Shown: positions 1-9,038 of the stretch, piece after piece | How positions within the stretch are numbered: position 1 is the first letter of the stretch | Layout: every line of letters begins with the position of its first letter | Made by a program: the position numbers and the translations under genes | Notes under the pieces: generated by a model | Database searches by the model: none | Told to the model about the DNA's origin: nothing | Seen by the model: only the letters and a program-made list of their open reading frames with translations | NCBI GenBank assembly: GCA_018266795.1 | Contig: JAFDZV010000007.1 | Span: 18,282-82,281, forward strand | DNA from: Bacteroidota bacterium | GTDB lineage: Bacteria > Bacteroidota > Ignavibacteria > OLB7 | Direction: 5' to 3' | DNA: 64,000 nucleotides

Positions 1-1344
1 CAGGGAGCGGAACATCTCCAGCACGATGGTCTCGAACTGATGGATGATCTTTCGCGAACGGAGATACCGATAGGCGGAACGGACACGATACTCAAGCAGA
101 TCGTTGTGCCCGAGCTCGAAGTGGATCACGATGTTCACCAGGCGTGCATGCGCATACACCTCGCGTCCGCGGATGGGTTCCGGCTCGTTGAGGATCGCGT
201 TGTTGAACTCCAGAGCTCGCTCGAAATCATCCAGCTCGAAGTAGAGAAGCGTGAGGTTGCTTCGGAAGCGGAGCAGGTAATCCTGATCGAGATGCGGCGC
301 CAGGTGGCGTAATCCCTGCTCGATCTCGATCGCGATCGATTGGAATCGTTCGCGATCGTCCATACCGAGCGCAAGCGTCAGCATGTTGAGATAGACGGTG
401 CCGAAGAGATGCGCCTGCAGCCGCACGCAGCCGCGACGGCGCGGGCCGATCAGACTCTGCGCGCGTTCCCGCAGAGTCTCCACCAACGCCCAGAACTCCT
501 GGATCAGGCCGTTCCGCTTCAGCAGCATGAGATGGTTCGAGGCGGCAGCGAAGTACCAGGTGATGCGCGAGCGGATCAGCGGCGGATGCGCATCGAAGAG
601 TTCCATCTGCTCCCGCGTAAGGCGCAGCGCCCCGGCATCGTCCCCCATGGCATGATGAAACATTGCCCGCGACCAGCGATCGAGAATCCTGGCCTTCACG
701 GAGAGAACGGGGCCGGCGTCGCCGGGATGCTGTCTCATCAGGCGCTCCAACTCCTCCGCGATCTTCGGCGAACGAAGCGCCCCGGGAAGGAAGGGAACGG
801 CCAGGCGGCGCATGGCAACGTTGTGATCTATCAGGTCGCGGTATGCATCGATCACGGTGTATACGTCCTCGTAGATGGAGAGCACGCCCCTGTCCGTATC
901 GGTGATGCCGGGATTCAACGTCTCGTTCCACGCGAGCACCTCCAGCATCGCCAGATGATCCTCATGCTCGCGGGCAAGCTCCATCGCACTCTGGGCCATC
1001 TTCCGGGCCTGATCGGCGAGCCCGCGATCGATGAGGATCTCGATGTTGTGAATCAGCCCGCGAATCTCCGCGCGAACCGTGGTCTCCGTGTGATAGGCAC
1101 GCAGGCTGCGCATCACCTGCTCGTACAGATACCGCTTCGCAACGTTGAACTGCCGCACCAGCGGCATGCCGGCGAACTGCCGCTTCAGGCCGGCCTCGTT
1201 GTAGCTCTCCATGGCATCGAGGGCATCGAAGAGCGCGAGGTAGAGCTTGCTGCCGCGATAGAACGTTGCCTGCAGCTTGAAGTATCGCTTCTCCGCTTTG
1301 GAGAGCGACTTCACGAGGCGAAAGAGATCGTCCGAGGCTTTCAT
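1..1344 (-). CDS. Partial TPR-like cytoplasmic protein of a Bacteroidota family, C-terminus beyond left edge
   Basis: The reading frame starts at ATG 1344 and stays open to base 1, giving at least 448 residues without a stop, so the gene runs off the window. The N-terminus reads MKASDDLFRLVKSLSKAEKR, which matches a family I know from Bacteroidota and Chlorobi genomes (short helical start with an SEKRYFKL-like motif), always annotated as hypothetical. The remainder is alpha-helical with repeats of TPR-like spacing (for example ALEFNNAILNEPEPI near the end). No signal peptide or membrane segment is visible, so it is probably cytoplasmic. Function unknown. It is divergent from the exported protein at 1656. 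A 338-codon opposite-strand frame overlaps it but encodes nothing recognisable. Confidence 0.75.
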   Translation of the reverse strand, partial: MKASDDLFRLVKSLSKAEKRYFKLQATFYRGSKLYLALFDALDAMESYNEAGLKRQFAGMPLVRQFNVAKRYLYEQVMRSLRAYHTETTVRAEIRGLIHNIEILIDRGLADQARKMAQSAMELAREHEDHLAMLEVLAWNETLNPGITDTDRGVLSIYEDVYTVIDAYRDLIDHNVAMRRLAVPFLPGALRSPKIAEELERLMRQHPGDAGPVLSVKARILDRWSRAMFHHAMGDDAGALRLTREQMELFDAHPPLIRSRITWYFAAASNHLMLLKRNGLIQEFWALVETLRERAQSLIGPRRRGCVRLQAHLFGTVYLNMLTLALGMDDRERFQSIAIEIEQGLRHLAPHLDQDYLLRFRSNLTLLYFELDDFERALEFNNAILNEPEPIRGREVYAHARLVNIVIHFELGHNDLLEYRVRSAYRYLRSRKIIHQFETIVLEMFRSL

Positions 1345-1655
1345 GGATCAGATTGAATGGATCATCCGGCGCCGCGGCCATGCGGCGCGCATATCACAAT
1401 AACCGCAAGGCCGGCATAATGTTTCGCCTGGCCCCGGCGGCCTGCGTTCCCCCTTGCGCAGACCGATTCCCTTCGTATGTTTGCTCCCACTCCGGCGATT
1501 CCATCTGTATATTTCAACGTATCGTTTCCGGCTTCCCCGGTCCATCACAAGTTCACGGTAATCCACACGTTCCCCCTGTACTCACGGGCATTGCATCGCA
1601 TTGCCGCACACGACTGTGGCGGCATCTATTTCTCATTCATATATCAGAGAGGAAC
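1345..1655. other. Divergent intergenic region, no gene seen
   Basis: About 310 bases between two divergent genes. It must contain both promoters. It is more AT-rich near 1480-1640 than its flanks. I see no convincing RNA, repeat or terminator; the plus-strand frame is open through here but its first 101 codons lack protein character and the real start of the next gene is at 1656. Confidence 0.5.
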
Positions 1656-2648
1656 ATGAAACGTATGATCGGCCACCGATCCATTCTTCGCATGCTCCGC
1701 ATGCTGGCGGCATCGCTGCCGCTTCTCACCATCGGGCTGCACGCCCAGGAAATTCCCCCCTGCACGCCGGACTGCTTCGACAGACCGTTCAAAGGACCGA
1801 ATTATGCCGAAGTCATGATGGATGTCTCCCAAGGAGGTGCGGACTGCCTGAGCGCCTGGCAGATCTGCTACTACAAGCGTGACTCGGCGTGCGGGGTGTA
1901 CCAGGACTTCCAGATCGTCTTCGTCCGCCCGGAGAGCGAGCCGACACCCGGATGCACCGGCGCCTATCAGAACATGGGGAACATCTTCAGGGCGGCGGTG
2001 CGCGTCATGCTTCGCGACAACCCGATGAACTTCGAGCCTTTAACGAAACCCGGTGTAGGGCAGCCGCCGAAGTGTGCTTCGAACTGGCGGGTGACGGTGG
2101 GAACCTGCTGGAAGGTTGCGGACCCGCCCCGCTACGGCTGCCAGGTCTGCGGCACGGATGTCTGCTGTCTGGCGCACTACACCGTCTGCCTCACATCCGG
2201 CGGCACCAGAACCTGGACACCGGTCCCTCCGGTCACCGGCGGAGCGGGAACGTGCGCGGGGCAGGGAACCGGCTGCTATCCAGTCTGCGACGGACTGCTG
2301 GTGGACGAGGAGTATCCCAAGAGCACGCTGAAAACCGGTGCGGGAAGCCCGGCCGCGAACGATATTGTGGGGCCGGAGGATGGTGCAGCCGAACGCTCGT
2401 CCGCATTCCCGAATCCGACATCCGGCGGCACCACGGTGGCCTGCGAGTCGCACGCGGCGGGCCTTCTCTCGCTCACGGTCTACGATGCCGCCGGACATGT
2501 CGTGCTGGGAGAGTTCCGCGAGGGGAAGGCGGGCGGTACCGTGGAGTTCGGCATCGATGCCGGGCTGCTCCAGAGCGGCGCCTACCGCTACACCGTAGAG
2601 CGGGGTAGTCGCGTGGTCTCCTCGGGTGCGTTCAACGTGGCCAGGTAA
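1656..2648 (+). CDS. Exported cysteine-rich protein with T9SS C-terminal sorting domain
   Basis: A 330-residue protein. ATG 1656 is chosen because it follows an AGAGAGG ribosome binding site and begins a typical signal peptide (basic start, hydrophobic core LAASLPLLTIGL, cleavage after HAQ). The mature part is rich in Cys (many CxxC-like pairs over residues 25-215), suggesting disulfide-stabilised extracellular folding. The last ~80 residues form a type A Por/T9SS sorting domain: AFPNPTSG start, a central LTVYDAAGHVV strand and a final GAYRYTVERG-type strand. It would be exported by Sec, carried by the type IX system and anchored or released at the surface. The cargo function is unknown. A hairpin (2678-2706) follows. 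Confidence 0.8.
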   Translation: MKRMIGHRSILRMLRMLAASLPLLTIGLHAQEIPPCTPDCFDRPFKGPNYAEVMMDVSQGGADCLSAWQICYYKRDSACGVYQDFQIVFVRPESEPTPGCTGAYQNMGNIFRAAVRVMLRDNPMNFEPLTKPGVGQPPKCASNWRVTVGTCWKVADPPRYGCQVCGTDVCCLAHYTVCLTSGGTRTWTPVPPVTGGAGTCAGQGTGCYPVCDGLLVDEEYPKSTLKTGAGSPAANDIVGPEDGAAERSSAFPNPTSGGTTVACESHAAGLLSLTVYDAAGHVVLGEFREGKAGGTVEFGIDAGLLQSGAYRYTVERGSRVVSSGAFNVAR

Positions 2649-2677
2649 TCCGAGCAATCGTTTTCGATGACATCATC

Positions 2678-2706
2678 GCATGGGCCGCGCTACGGCCGGC
2701 CCATGC
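2678..2706 (+). terminator. Hairpin after the cysteine-rich T9SS protein
   Basis: Perfect 10-bp inverted repeat GCATGGGCCG / CGGCCCATGC with a 9-base loop, 30 bases after the stop codon of the upstream gene. The following T-tract is weak (ATTCAT), so termination is likely but not certain. Confidence 0.5.
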
Positions 2707-2719
2707 ATTCATACTCTGC

Positions 2720-4036
2720 ATGGATTTTATGAGACGCATACCGTTCGCTCCACTCCTTCTCCTGGCACTCCTTGCCTGCACGGGCGGCGCGCGCGCGCAG
2801 GAGCATCGATGGATCCATCAGGACTCCATTCCCAACTGCGTCTATCTCGATGTCGCATGCTACGACGGGAACAACTGCGTCGCCATCGCGAACAACGGCG
2901 GCCTGAAGATGATCGTCCGCCGAACTACCGACGGCGGGACAACGTGGAATCAGATCTATCTGGACTCCGGCTATGTGATCGACAACACGCACTACAACAA
3001 CCCCTTCTGGCTTCGCCGGGTTGCACAGCCGTCGCCGGAGCACATCCTCGTTGCCTGCGACTCCGGGCGCATCCTGCACACCGAGGATGCCGGCGCCCAC
3101 TGGAGCATCGTACAGACATCCACCGGCGAGATGCTGGATTGCATCAGCATGGCCGACACACTCAACGGGCTGGCAGGAGGGAACACTGCGGGGTTGTTCA
3201 CCACGCACGACGGCGGCAGTTCATGGCAGTTCATGCCACGGCCTGATTCGCTCTATCGCAAGGGGATACAGGACTTGACCTGCTTCACGCCGAATATCTA
3301 TCTGGTCCTTACCAACAGCCAGGACATCATTCGCACCGAGGATGGCGGAACGCATTGGCAATTCAATCGTGGGCCAACTGGCAGCTTAAGAATCGCATTC
3401 GCCTCGCAAAAAGTTGGATGGGCAGCCGGAAGAATACTAACAGGCACAGGTGCCCAGGCGCGCGATTTGATTTATGTCACACACGACAGCGGCGCAACAT
3501 GGCAGAAACAGGTGGACAGCCTGATCCCGGCAGCCTTCGGGCTCCGGGATGTTGCATTTACCGACAGCCTCAACGGCATCGCCGCCGGACAGGTCGGCAA
3601 GGTGCTCCGCACAACCGATGGCGGCAGAACATGGCGGCAGGAACAGGTGAATCTCGATGCGCAGTTGGTCGCCGTCATCTACCCCACATCAACCACTGCG
3701 CTCATCGTCAGCAACGAGGGAAACATCCTCAAACAGGAGCGCACCATCACCGCCGTAAGCGGGCAACGCGATGCCAGTACGAATGAACTCCGCGTGCTCC
3801 CGAACCCCATAACCGGCGATGGCGCACGGATACGATACGAGATCCGCAAACCCGGCACTGTACGCCTCACATTCACCGACATGCTGGGCCGATGCCGCAT
3901 GCTGACCGAGGAAGGGAACCAGAGCGCAGGCGAGCATATGGCAACCCTCCCCGACGGACTTCCACCCGGCCTCTACATCGTGCGGCTCGTCACCGGCGAT
4001 GGAACAACGGCCGTGCAATGTATCGTGCAGCGATAG
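2720..4036 (+). CDS. Secreted BNR/YCF48-like beta-propeller with T9SS sorting domain (copy 1)
   Basis: 438 residues with a signal peptide (LLLLALLACTGGARAQ). The body contains at least six Asp-box-like motifs of the form T-[DE]-[DG]-G-x-x-W (TTDGGTTW, TEDAGAHW, THDGGSSW, TEDGGTHW, THDSGATW, TTDGGRTW), the signature of sialidase/BNR and YCF48/HCF136-type propellers. The C-terminus has a T9SS type A domain beginning VLPNPITGDG and ending VTGDGTTAVQCIVQR. It is expected at the cell surface; the ligand is unknown. It is a tandem paralogue of the next gene. The start could also be ATG 2729 (MRRIPF); neither has a clear ribosome binding site. Confidence 0.8.
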   Translation: MDFMRRIPFAPLLLLALLACTGGARAQEHRWIHQDSIPNCVYLDVACYDGNNCVAIANNGGLKMIVRRTTDGGTTWNQIYLDSGYVIDNTHYNNPFWLRRVAQPSPEHILVACDSGRILHTEDAGAHWSIVQTSTGEMLDCISMADTLNGLAGGNTAGLFTTHDGGSSWQFMPRPDSLYRKGIQDLTCFTPNIYLVLTNSQDIIRTEDGGTHWQFNRGPTGSLRIAFASQKVGWAAGRILTGTGAQARDLIYVTHDSGATWQKQVDSLIPAAFGLRDVAFTDSLNGIAAGQVGKVLRTTDGGRTWRQEQVNLDAQLVAVIYPTSTTALIVSNEGNILKQERTITAVSGQRDASTNELRVLPNPITGDGARIRYEIRKPGTVRLTFTDMLGRCRMLTEEGNQSAGEHMATLPDGLPPGLYIVRLVTGDGTTAVQCIVQR

Positions 4037-4110
4037 CATAACCAGGTACTCCTCCGGCAGTTCATTCTCCCATCCATTCATCTGTTCCGGTCCCCTATTG
4101 TTCTCTGCTC

Positions 4111-5412
4111 ATGACATCACACTCTCTCGTTCTCGCAACGCTTGCCGCCGTGCTGGTGTTCGCAGCACCGCTTGCGGCCCAGGAATATCGCTGGGTTCAC
4201 CAGGACTCCATTCCCAGTTTCTACTATCGTGACGTGGCCTGCCACGACGGCAACAACTGCGTCGCAATCGGCAGCCCTCGCGGAGAAAAAATGATGGTCC
4301 GGCGTTCCATCGATGGTGGGCGCACATGGGATCCCATCTACTTCGACTCTGAGTACGTTGCCGACAGCACGCACTACCACGTTCCGCTGCATCTCAATCA
4401 CGTTGCACAGCCATCGCCGGAGCACATCCTCGTCGCCTGCGACTCTGGGCGCATCCTCCACACCGAGGATGCCGGGGCGCACTGGGGCATCGTGCAGACA
4501 TCGTCCGACCAATCGTTCAACTGGATCAGCATGGCCGATACGCTGACCGGGATCGCCGGAGGCTACAATTCGGAGATGTTCAGCACTACCGATGGTGGAC
4601 GCACATGGAAGCTCTCTCCATCCCCGGATTCAACCGGGCTTCATGGAGCCTTCGACGGAGTCTGTGCCTCACCGCTCGTGTGGTTCGTGCTCAACAATCG
4701 CCGCGATATTGTTCGGACGGTGGATGGCGGCGCGCACTGGCAGCTAAGCCGCGCGGGCAGTCACTGCTACAGCCTGACTCCCCTCTCGCCGGCTCGCATA
4801 TGGGCGGCGGGCGGCATCCAGATACCCAGCAATCAGCGGCGCGACCTGATTCTCGCCACACGGGACAGCGGTGCCACATGGCAGACACAGTTGGATTCCA
4901 TGCTTCCGGCATGGGATGGCCTGAGCGATATCGCATTCGCCGACAGCCTCAACGGCATTGCAATCGGGGAGATGGAGAAGATTGTTCGCACCACCGATGG
5001 CGGGAGAACGTGGGTACTGGAAAAGGTGAACGTTGAGGGACCGTTGGTCGCAGCCGCATACTCCGCGCCCAGTACCGCCCTTGTTGTGAGCAACTTCGGC
5101 ATCATCCTCCGGCAGGAGCGCGTTGCCAACGCCGTCGATGATCGCCGCGATGTCGATGCCGCGCAACTGCAGGTGGTCCCCAACCCGATTGAGGGCAGCG
5201 GCGCCATTCGCTACCACCTCGCAGCGCCGGGCCTGGTGCGGATCACCCTCTGCGACATGCTGGGGCGCGAGCGGACGATACTCGAGGAAGAGGACGCTGA
5301 CGCCGGCAGCCACGAGACGCCGGCGCCGCCCGGGCTCCGGGCCGGCCTCTACCTTGTGCGGCTCGTCACCGGCGATGGAACAACGGCCGTGCGATGTATC
5401 GTGCAGCGATAG
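4111..5412 (+). CDS. Secreted BNR/YCF48-like beta-propeller with T9SS sorting domain (copy 2)
   Basis: 433 residues, colinear with the preceding gene throughout: same signal peptide layout (ending PLAAQ), same opening YRWVHQDSIPS, same Asp-box motifs (SIDGGRTW, TEDAGAHW, TTDGGRTW, TVDGGAHW, TRDSGATW, TTDGGRTW), same T9SS C-terminus. The last 55-60 bases of the two genes differ at a single position, while the middle is more diverged, pointing to duplication with later local gene conversion. Likely a surface adhesin or binding protein; no catalytic residues are evident. Confidence 0.8.
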   Translation: MTSHSLVLATLAAVLVFAAPLAAQEYRWVHQDSIPSFYYRDVACHDGNNCVAIGSPRGEKMMVRRSIDGGRTWDPIYFDSEYVADSTHYHVPLHLNHVAQPSPEHILVACDSGRILHTEDAGAHWGIVQTSSDQSFNWISMADTLTGIAGGYNSEMFSTTDGGRTWKLSPSPDSTGLHGAFDGVCASPLVWFVLNNRRDIVRTVDGGAHWQLSRAGSHCYSLTPLSPARIWAAGGIQIPSNQRRDLILATRDSGATWQTQLDSMLPAWDGLSDIAFADSLNGIAIGEMEKIVRTTDGGRTWVLEKVNVEGPLVAAAYSAPSTALVVSNFGIILRQERVANAVDDRRDVDAAQLQVVPNPIEGSGAIRYHLAAPGLVRITLCDMLGRERTILEEEDADAGSHETPAPPGLRAGLYLVRLVTGDGTTAVRCIVQR

Positions 5413-5488
5413 CATGCAGGGATTCACCGCAGAGGGCACAAAGGGATGCCGGCCCCCTCGGGGATGCCGACGCGCAGCGCCTGATCTC

Positions 5489-5619
5489 TTCACGAGAACA
5501 TCAACCCCGACAGTGCCAGGATATTCCTCTGCAATGACCACCGTAGTCGTCGCGAGATCCCTGACCCCGACTGCGTCTGGGCATCTCTCGGCAATGCCCC
5601 TCCGGTGGTCTTCGCGAGG
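5489..5619 (+). repeat. Two degenerate 60-bp tandem units
   Basis: Units begin at 5491 (CACGAGA) and 5551 (CGCGAGA), each followed by ACCCCGAC and, 40 bases after the unit start, by GCAATG; a third partial start (CGCGAGG) is at 5613. The same CGAGA to GCAATG distance of 40 bases recurs at 13564-13609. I read these as decayed copies of one small intergenic repeat. Alignment was by eye. Confidence 0.5.
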
Positions 5620-5703
5620 CGAGCGCGGCGAAGCCGCGGCGATCTGTGCGGGCTGGCCTCACGTGGCTGGTTCGGTACGTTGAGCGGGAACGATCGCCAT
5701 GCC

Positions 5704-5759
5704 CCCGCACGGCGCATTGTTCCGCCGGGCGGACCATGATGCCGGCCGGTACAGGTTGC
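5704..5759 (-). repeat. 56-bp dispersed repeat, copy A (inverted)
   Basis: The reverse complement of this segment matches 13982-14037 with about 7 differences in 56 bases; the core GCCGGCCGGCATCA-type segment and the flanking GCAACCTGT and GCGGG ends are shared. Both copies lie in intergenic DNA. Confidence 0.6.
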
Positions 5760-6084
5760 CACGTCGGTATCCGCTTCGCGGCTGCCTCCTCGCAACAACC
5801 CCTGGTGAATGTTCACATCCATTGTCATGAGCAGCGAACGGAGTGAGCGCGGCAACCGTTCCCGCGTTCACTCGGAAGCCGCTGCGGTATGTCGTGTTCT
5901 CCCGGATGGATCGCCACGCCCCGGCTTCGCCTCTGCTGCGCGGGCCGCGCGAAGACGATCGATGTACGTGGTTCGCACTGCCTGTTGTCATGAGCGGCCA
6001 CCAACGGTTCATCGTCCTGCCGCACGGCAATCGTATCTTGCCGCCCAACTGCTGAGAGTGGCTCCACTCCTGAACTCCGCTCGA

Positions 6085-6110
6085 TGAAGGTACTCCTTGA
6101 AGGTACTCCT
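6085..6110 (+). repeat. 13-bp tandem duplication at the start of the glycosyltransferase gene
   Basis: TGAAGGTACTCCT occurs twice in direct succession (6085-6097 and 6098-6110). The first copy carries the ATG (6084) and the second begins the frame of the following gene. Because 13 is not a multiple of three, the ATG is out of frame with the gene. Confidence 0.85.
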
Positions 6111-7179
6111 GGATGTGACCCCGCTGATGAGAACCGGGCTGACCGGCATCGGCGTCTACGCGCGCAGCCTCTGGCATGCGCTTGGCCTCCTGCCGGACGT
6201 GAAGGTTGCGGGACGGTGGCGACTGGCGCGCTTCGGCAAGCGGCATCTGCTGCGGGCACACGCACAGGGGCCGGCAGGCCCGCGCATTCCACTCCTCTCG
6301 GATCTCAACCTTCGCGGCTTCGACATCTACCACGGCACGGACTTCCGCATACCCCGCCGCGGACGCTACCGGCGCGTTGTCACGATTCACGACATGGTCG
6401 TCTTTGAACATGATCTCGTGGACGACCGCTTCGCGCAGCAGGGAATCGAGAGGATGCGCCGCACGCTGATCGGCTGCCGGCCGGATGGTGTGATCGCAAT
6501 CTCCGAGTTCACACGCGAACGCATTCTTCATTTCTTCCCGCAACTGGAGCGGATACTCCACGTAGTGCCGCTCGGTGTGGACGCCGGCCGTTTCGCCCGG
6601 CCGCTTCCGGAGGGATTCGTGATGCCGGCGGGGATCGGCGCAGGACCGTTTCTGCTCTCAGTGGGCTCCGTGGAGAAGCGGAAGAATCTCGCGGCATCCA
6701 TACAGGCGTTCGAGATCGCTCGCGAGCGCCACGGCAATCTCTCCTTCGTTATCGCCGGCACCAACGGCCACGGCGCGGAGGCAATCGATGCGCGCATCGC
6801 CGCATCGCAACATCGCGATGCGATTCATCGTCTCGGCTTCGTTGATGACGATCTGCTTCTCGCGCTCTACCGCAACGCACATGCGGTGCTCTATCCCTCG
6901 CTCTACGAAGGGTTCGGCCTGCCGGTGCTGGAGGCGATGGCGGCAGGAAGCCCGGTGATCACGAGCAACCGCGGCGCCATGGCCGAAGCGGCCGGAAGCG
7001 CGGCGCTGCTGGTGAATCCGGAGGCGCCGGAGGAGATCGCCGCGGCGATACTGACGCTCCTCGATGACGATGCCGAACTCATGCGCCTTCGGGCCGCCGG
7101 ACGCGAGCGCACCGCCGCGCACGCGTGGCAGCGCTGTGCGGAGAGAACCGTCGCGGCCTATCGGGCCGTGCTGGGATAG
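6097..7179 (+). CDS. GT4-family (GT-B fold) glycosyltransferase
   Basis: 360 residues. The N-terminal half begins MKVLLDVTPLMRTGLTGIG when read from TTG 6097, typical of GT4 enzymes (compare the MnmA-like start of mannosyltransferases of the WbaZ/RfaB group). The C-terminal half carries the donor-binding part: a SVGSVEKRKN segment and the EX7E motif E271-E279 in YEGFGLPVLE, followed by SPVITSNRGAMAEAAG. It should transfer a sugar from a nucleotide-sugar donor to a polysaccharide or lipid acceptor at the cytoplasmic face. The only in-frame start near the conserved N-terminus is TTG, because a 13-bp tandem duplication displaced the ATG at 6084 into another frame. No operon partner is evident. 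Confidence 0.88.
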   Translation: MKVLLDVTPLMRTGLTGIGVYARSLWHALGLLPDVKVAGRWRLARFGKRHLLRAHAQGPAGPRIPLLSDLNLRGFDIYHGTDFRIPRRGRYRRVVTIHDMVVFEHDLVDDRFAQQGIERMRRTLIGCRPDGVIAISEFTRERILHFFPQLERILHVVPLGVDAGRFARPLPEGFVMPAGIGAGPFLLSVGSVEKRKNLAASIQAFEIARERHGNLSFVIAGTNGHGAEAIDARIAASQHRDAIHRLGFVDDDLLLALYRNAHAVLYPSLYEGFGLPVLEAMAAGSPVITSNRGAMAEAAGSAALLVNPEAPEEIAAAILTLLDDDAELMRLRAAGRERTAAHAWQRCAERTVAAYRAVLG

Positions 7180-7299
7180 AGGCCGGTTTCTCCGCCATGC
7201 CGCAGGAACCGGAGCGAACATCGCCGTACCCGTTCTCCCGATCGTACGAAGTTCCTTCCAGCGTTGCATCGCTCGGATCATACAAACCAGAGGCTCTTC

Positions 7300-8802
7300 A
7301 TGATCACGCATTCACGATGTGAGTTGCACGCTCACTCCCGCCTGCTCACGCTCGGCATCCTTGCAACGTTGCTCGCGGCGTCCGCCGCCGCAAGGCTCTC
7401 CGCGCAGGAGGCATTCCCGGCAACGCATATCATCGTTGCATCCTCACGCACCTTCGTTCCCGATTCGGAGCGCGGCGTCGGCATCGGCTTCATGAATGTG
7501 GATCAGGTGGCCGGCTCCGAGCAATTTCGGATAACTCTTCTGCACGGCTCCAGTCCGATCTCGCAGATACTCGCCCGCAAGCATACACCGGATGGAAGCG
7601 ATCCCGTTCTGCAGGCATTCTTCTTCCCCGATGGCGTCACAACCGTCACCACCACGTTGAACGCCTTCAACGTGGAGGCCTTCAATGCGCTGGACTCCAA
7701 CCTCCTCTATCTGGACATCCGCACCGAGGCCTATCCGGACAGCTTCATGGTGGGAACGGCGTACGCAATTCCGAGCGCCGCGACATACGAGTTCAACGGA
7801 GCAGATGTGACCCCGCCGAACAACGGGACGAGCGGCTCCGGCTCCGGATACCTCATCTACGATTCCGCCGCGCACTCCGCGCGCTACATCGTCAACTGGA
7901 GCGAACTCGGTGACAATGCCACGGCCGTGGAGATCCATCGCGGCTCGATCGGAACCAACGGACCCAGAGCCCTTGCGCTGCCGCTCTCCGCGGGGAGCAC
8001 CATGTCCGTTGGAACGTGGATGGGGATGAGCGATACGGATATCGCCGCGATGAAGCAGGGGGCGCTCTACATCACCGTCAACACGGCGAGCCATCCGGAC
8101 GGAGAGATACGCGGGCAGTTGATCCCGGTGGACATGTTCACCGCGTCGCTCGAACCCGCCAACGAAGTCCCGCCGCAGTCCGGAACGCTGGCCAGCGGAA
8201 CGGCCTACATGGCGTTGGGGAGCTACCCGAACGGCGCCTACACGCTGGCGGTGATCGGAGCATATGGCGATATCACGGACAGCGTTACGGCCGCCGGGCT
8301 CTATCTGGGCGCCACGGGAAACACCGGCCCGCTGCTCGCGACGGTGGAGAACGACATGCCGCACCATCTCGCGTTCGCCAAGGATATCGCCCCAACGGAG
8401 ATAACGGCCGATCAGGTGGCGGCAATCCGTTCCGGCAACAGCTACCTGAACGCCTACTCTCCCGCCTATGGCAGCGGCGAGATTCGCGGACAGTTCGTTG
8501 CGGCCGGCACCAACTTCTTCCTCTCCGAGACGCCGCGCGAACATCCTGCGGCCGCGTCGGAGTTCACGGCGCAGGTTGACCGCAATGGAGCGATGGCGCA
8601 GTTCACGCTCCCGGAATCGCTTGCGGGGGCCGGAGCGCGCATCGCGATCTACGACATGCTGGGCCGGGAGGTGACGCGGGTTCCCGCCGATACGCGTTTC
8701 GTATCGGTTGCAACGGACGGCCTTGCCAACGGCGCCTATGTGGCGCAGGCAACGCGCGGCGGAGCCGCCCCCGCGGTTGCACGATTCGTTGTTGCACGCT
8801 GA
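7300..8802 (+). CDS. Secreted CHRD-domain protein with T9SS sorting domain
   Basis: 500 residues from ATG 7300, chosen because it precedes a clear signal peptide (TLGILATLLAASAAARLSAQ). An N-terminal part (residues ~25-150) resembles the DUF4397/CHRD-associated beta domain (LLHGSSPISQILARK). Two CHRD-like domains follow, each ending in the diagnostic GEIRGQ (HPDGEIRGQLIPVD and YGSGEIRGQFVAAG); the second starts FTASLEPANEVPP. The last ~70 residues are a T9SS domain (IAIYDMLGREVTRV). CHRD domains are extracellular beta-rich modules of unknown biochemical role. A strong terminator follows 36 bases downstream. Confidence 0.85.
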   Translation: MITHSRCELHAHSRLLTLGILATLLAASAAARLSAQEAFPATHIIVASSRTFVPDSERGVGIGFMNVDQVAGSEQFRITLLHGSSPISQILARKHTPDGSDPVLQAFFFPDGVTTVTTTLNAFNVEAFNALDSNLLYLDIRTEAYPDSFMVGTAYAIPSAATYEFNGADVTPPNNGTSGSGSGYLIYDSAAHSARYIVNWSELGDNATAVEIHRGSIGTNGPRALALPLSAGSTMSVGTWMGMSDTDIAAMKQGALYITVNTASHPDGEIRGQLIPVDMFTASLEPANEVPPQSGTLASGTAYMALGSYPNGAYTLAVIGAYGDITDSVTAAGLYLGATGNTGPLLATVENDMPHHLAFAKDIAPTEITADQVAAIRSGNSYLNAYSPAYGSGEIRGQFVAAGTNFFLSETPREHPAAASEFTAQVDRNGAMAQFTLPESLAGAGARIAIYDMLGREVTRVPADTRFVSVATDGLANGAYVAQATRGGAAPAVARFVVAR

Positions 8803-8838
8803 GCCGCGGCGCTCCGCGTACGGTGCGCCATGAACCGA

Positions 8839-8874
8839 ATCGGGCCCGCATCCGGAGTGGAATGCGGGCCCGAT
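8839..8874 (+). terminator. Strong hairpin terminator after the CHRD gene
   Basis: Perfect 13-bp stem (ATCGGGCCCGCAT / ATGCGGGCCCGAT) with a 10-base loop followed by CTGTTTAT. Confidence 0.85.
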
Positions 8875-8910
8875 CTGTTTATCCACTCTTATCACACGTT
8901 GGACACGTTC

Positions 8911-8968
8911 GGCCTGAGTTGTACTCAGGCCCCTTCCTCCGAGCAGGGAGCGCGGAGTAAACTCCGCG
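8911..8968. terminator. Two palindromes downstream of the moxR gene
   Basis: GGCCTGAGT/ACTCAGGCC (8911-8919 and 8923-8931, 3-base loop) and CGCGGAGT/ACTCCGCG (8951-8958 and 8961-8968, 2-base loop). They lie 70-130 bases past the stop of the leftward moxR gene and may terminate it. The second resembles part of the element at 31456-31589, so they could be repeat remnants rather than terminators. Confidence 0.4.
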
Positions 8969-9038
8969 ACAACAGAGCAGGACGTATCACGGATCAATCC
9001 TCTCCGTACTCAGGAACTCCTGCCCCATGTGCGGCGCT

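Larger units (their letters stand above)
5413..6083. other. Intergenic region with diverged repeats, no gene
   Basis: About 670 bases without a believable gene. Frames here on both strands translate to Arg/Ser-rich sequence with no family resemblance. It holds 60-bp tandem units (5489-5619) and an inverted copy of a 56-bp dispersed repeat (5704-5759), both with relatives in the 13.5-14.0 kb gap. The start region of the glycosyltransferase lies at its right end. Confidence 0.6.

Noticed and set aside
340..1356. 338-codon plus-strand frame over the left-edge gene
   Set aside because: It is the exact antisense of the open minus-strand frame from 1344, which has a recognisable family N-terminus; the plus frame has no protein character.
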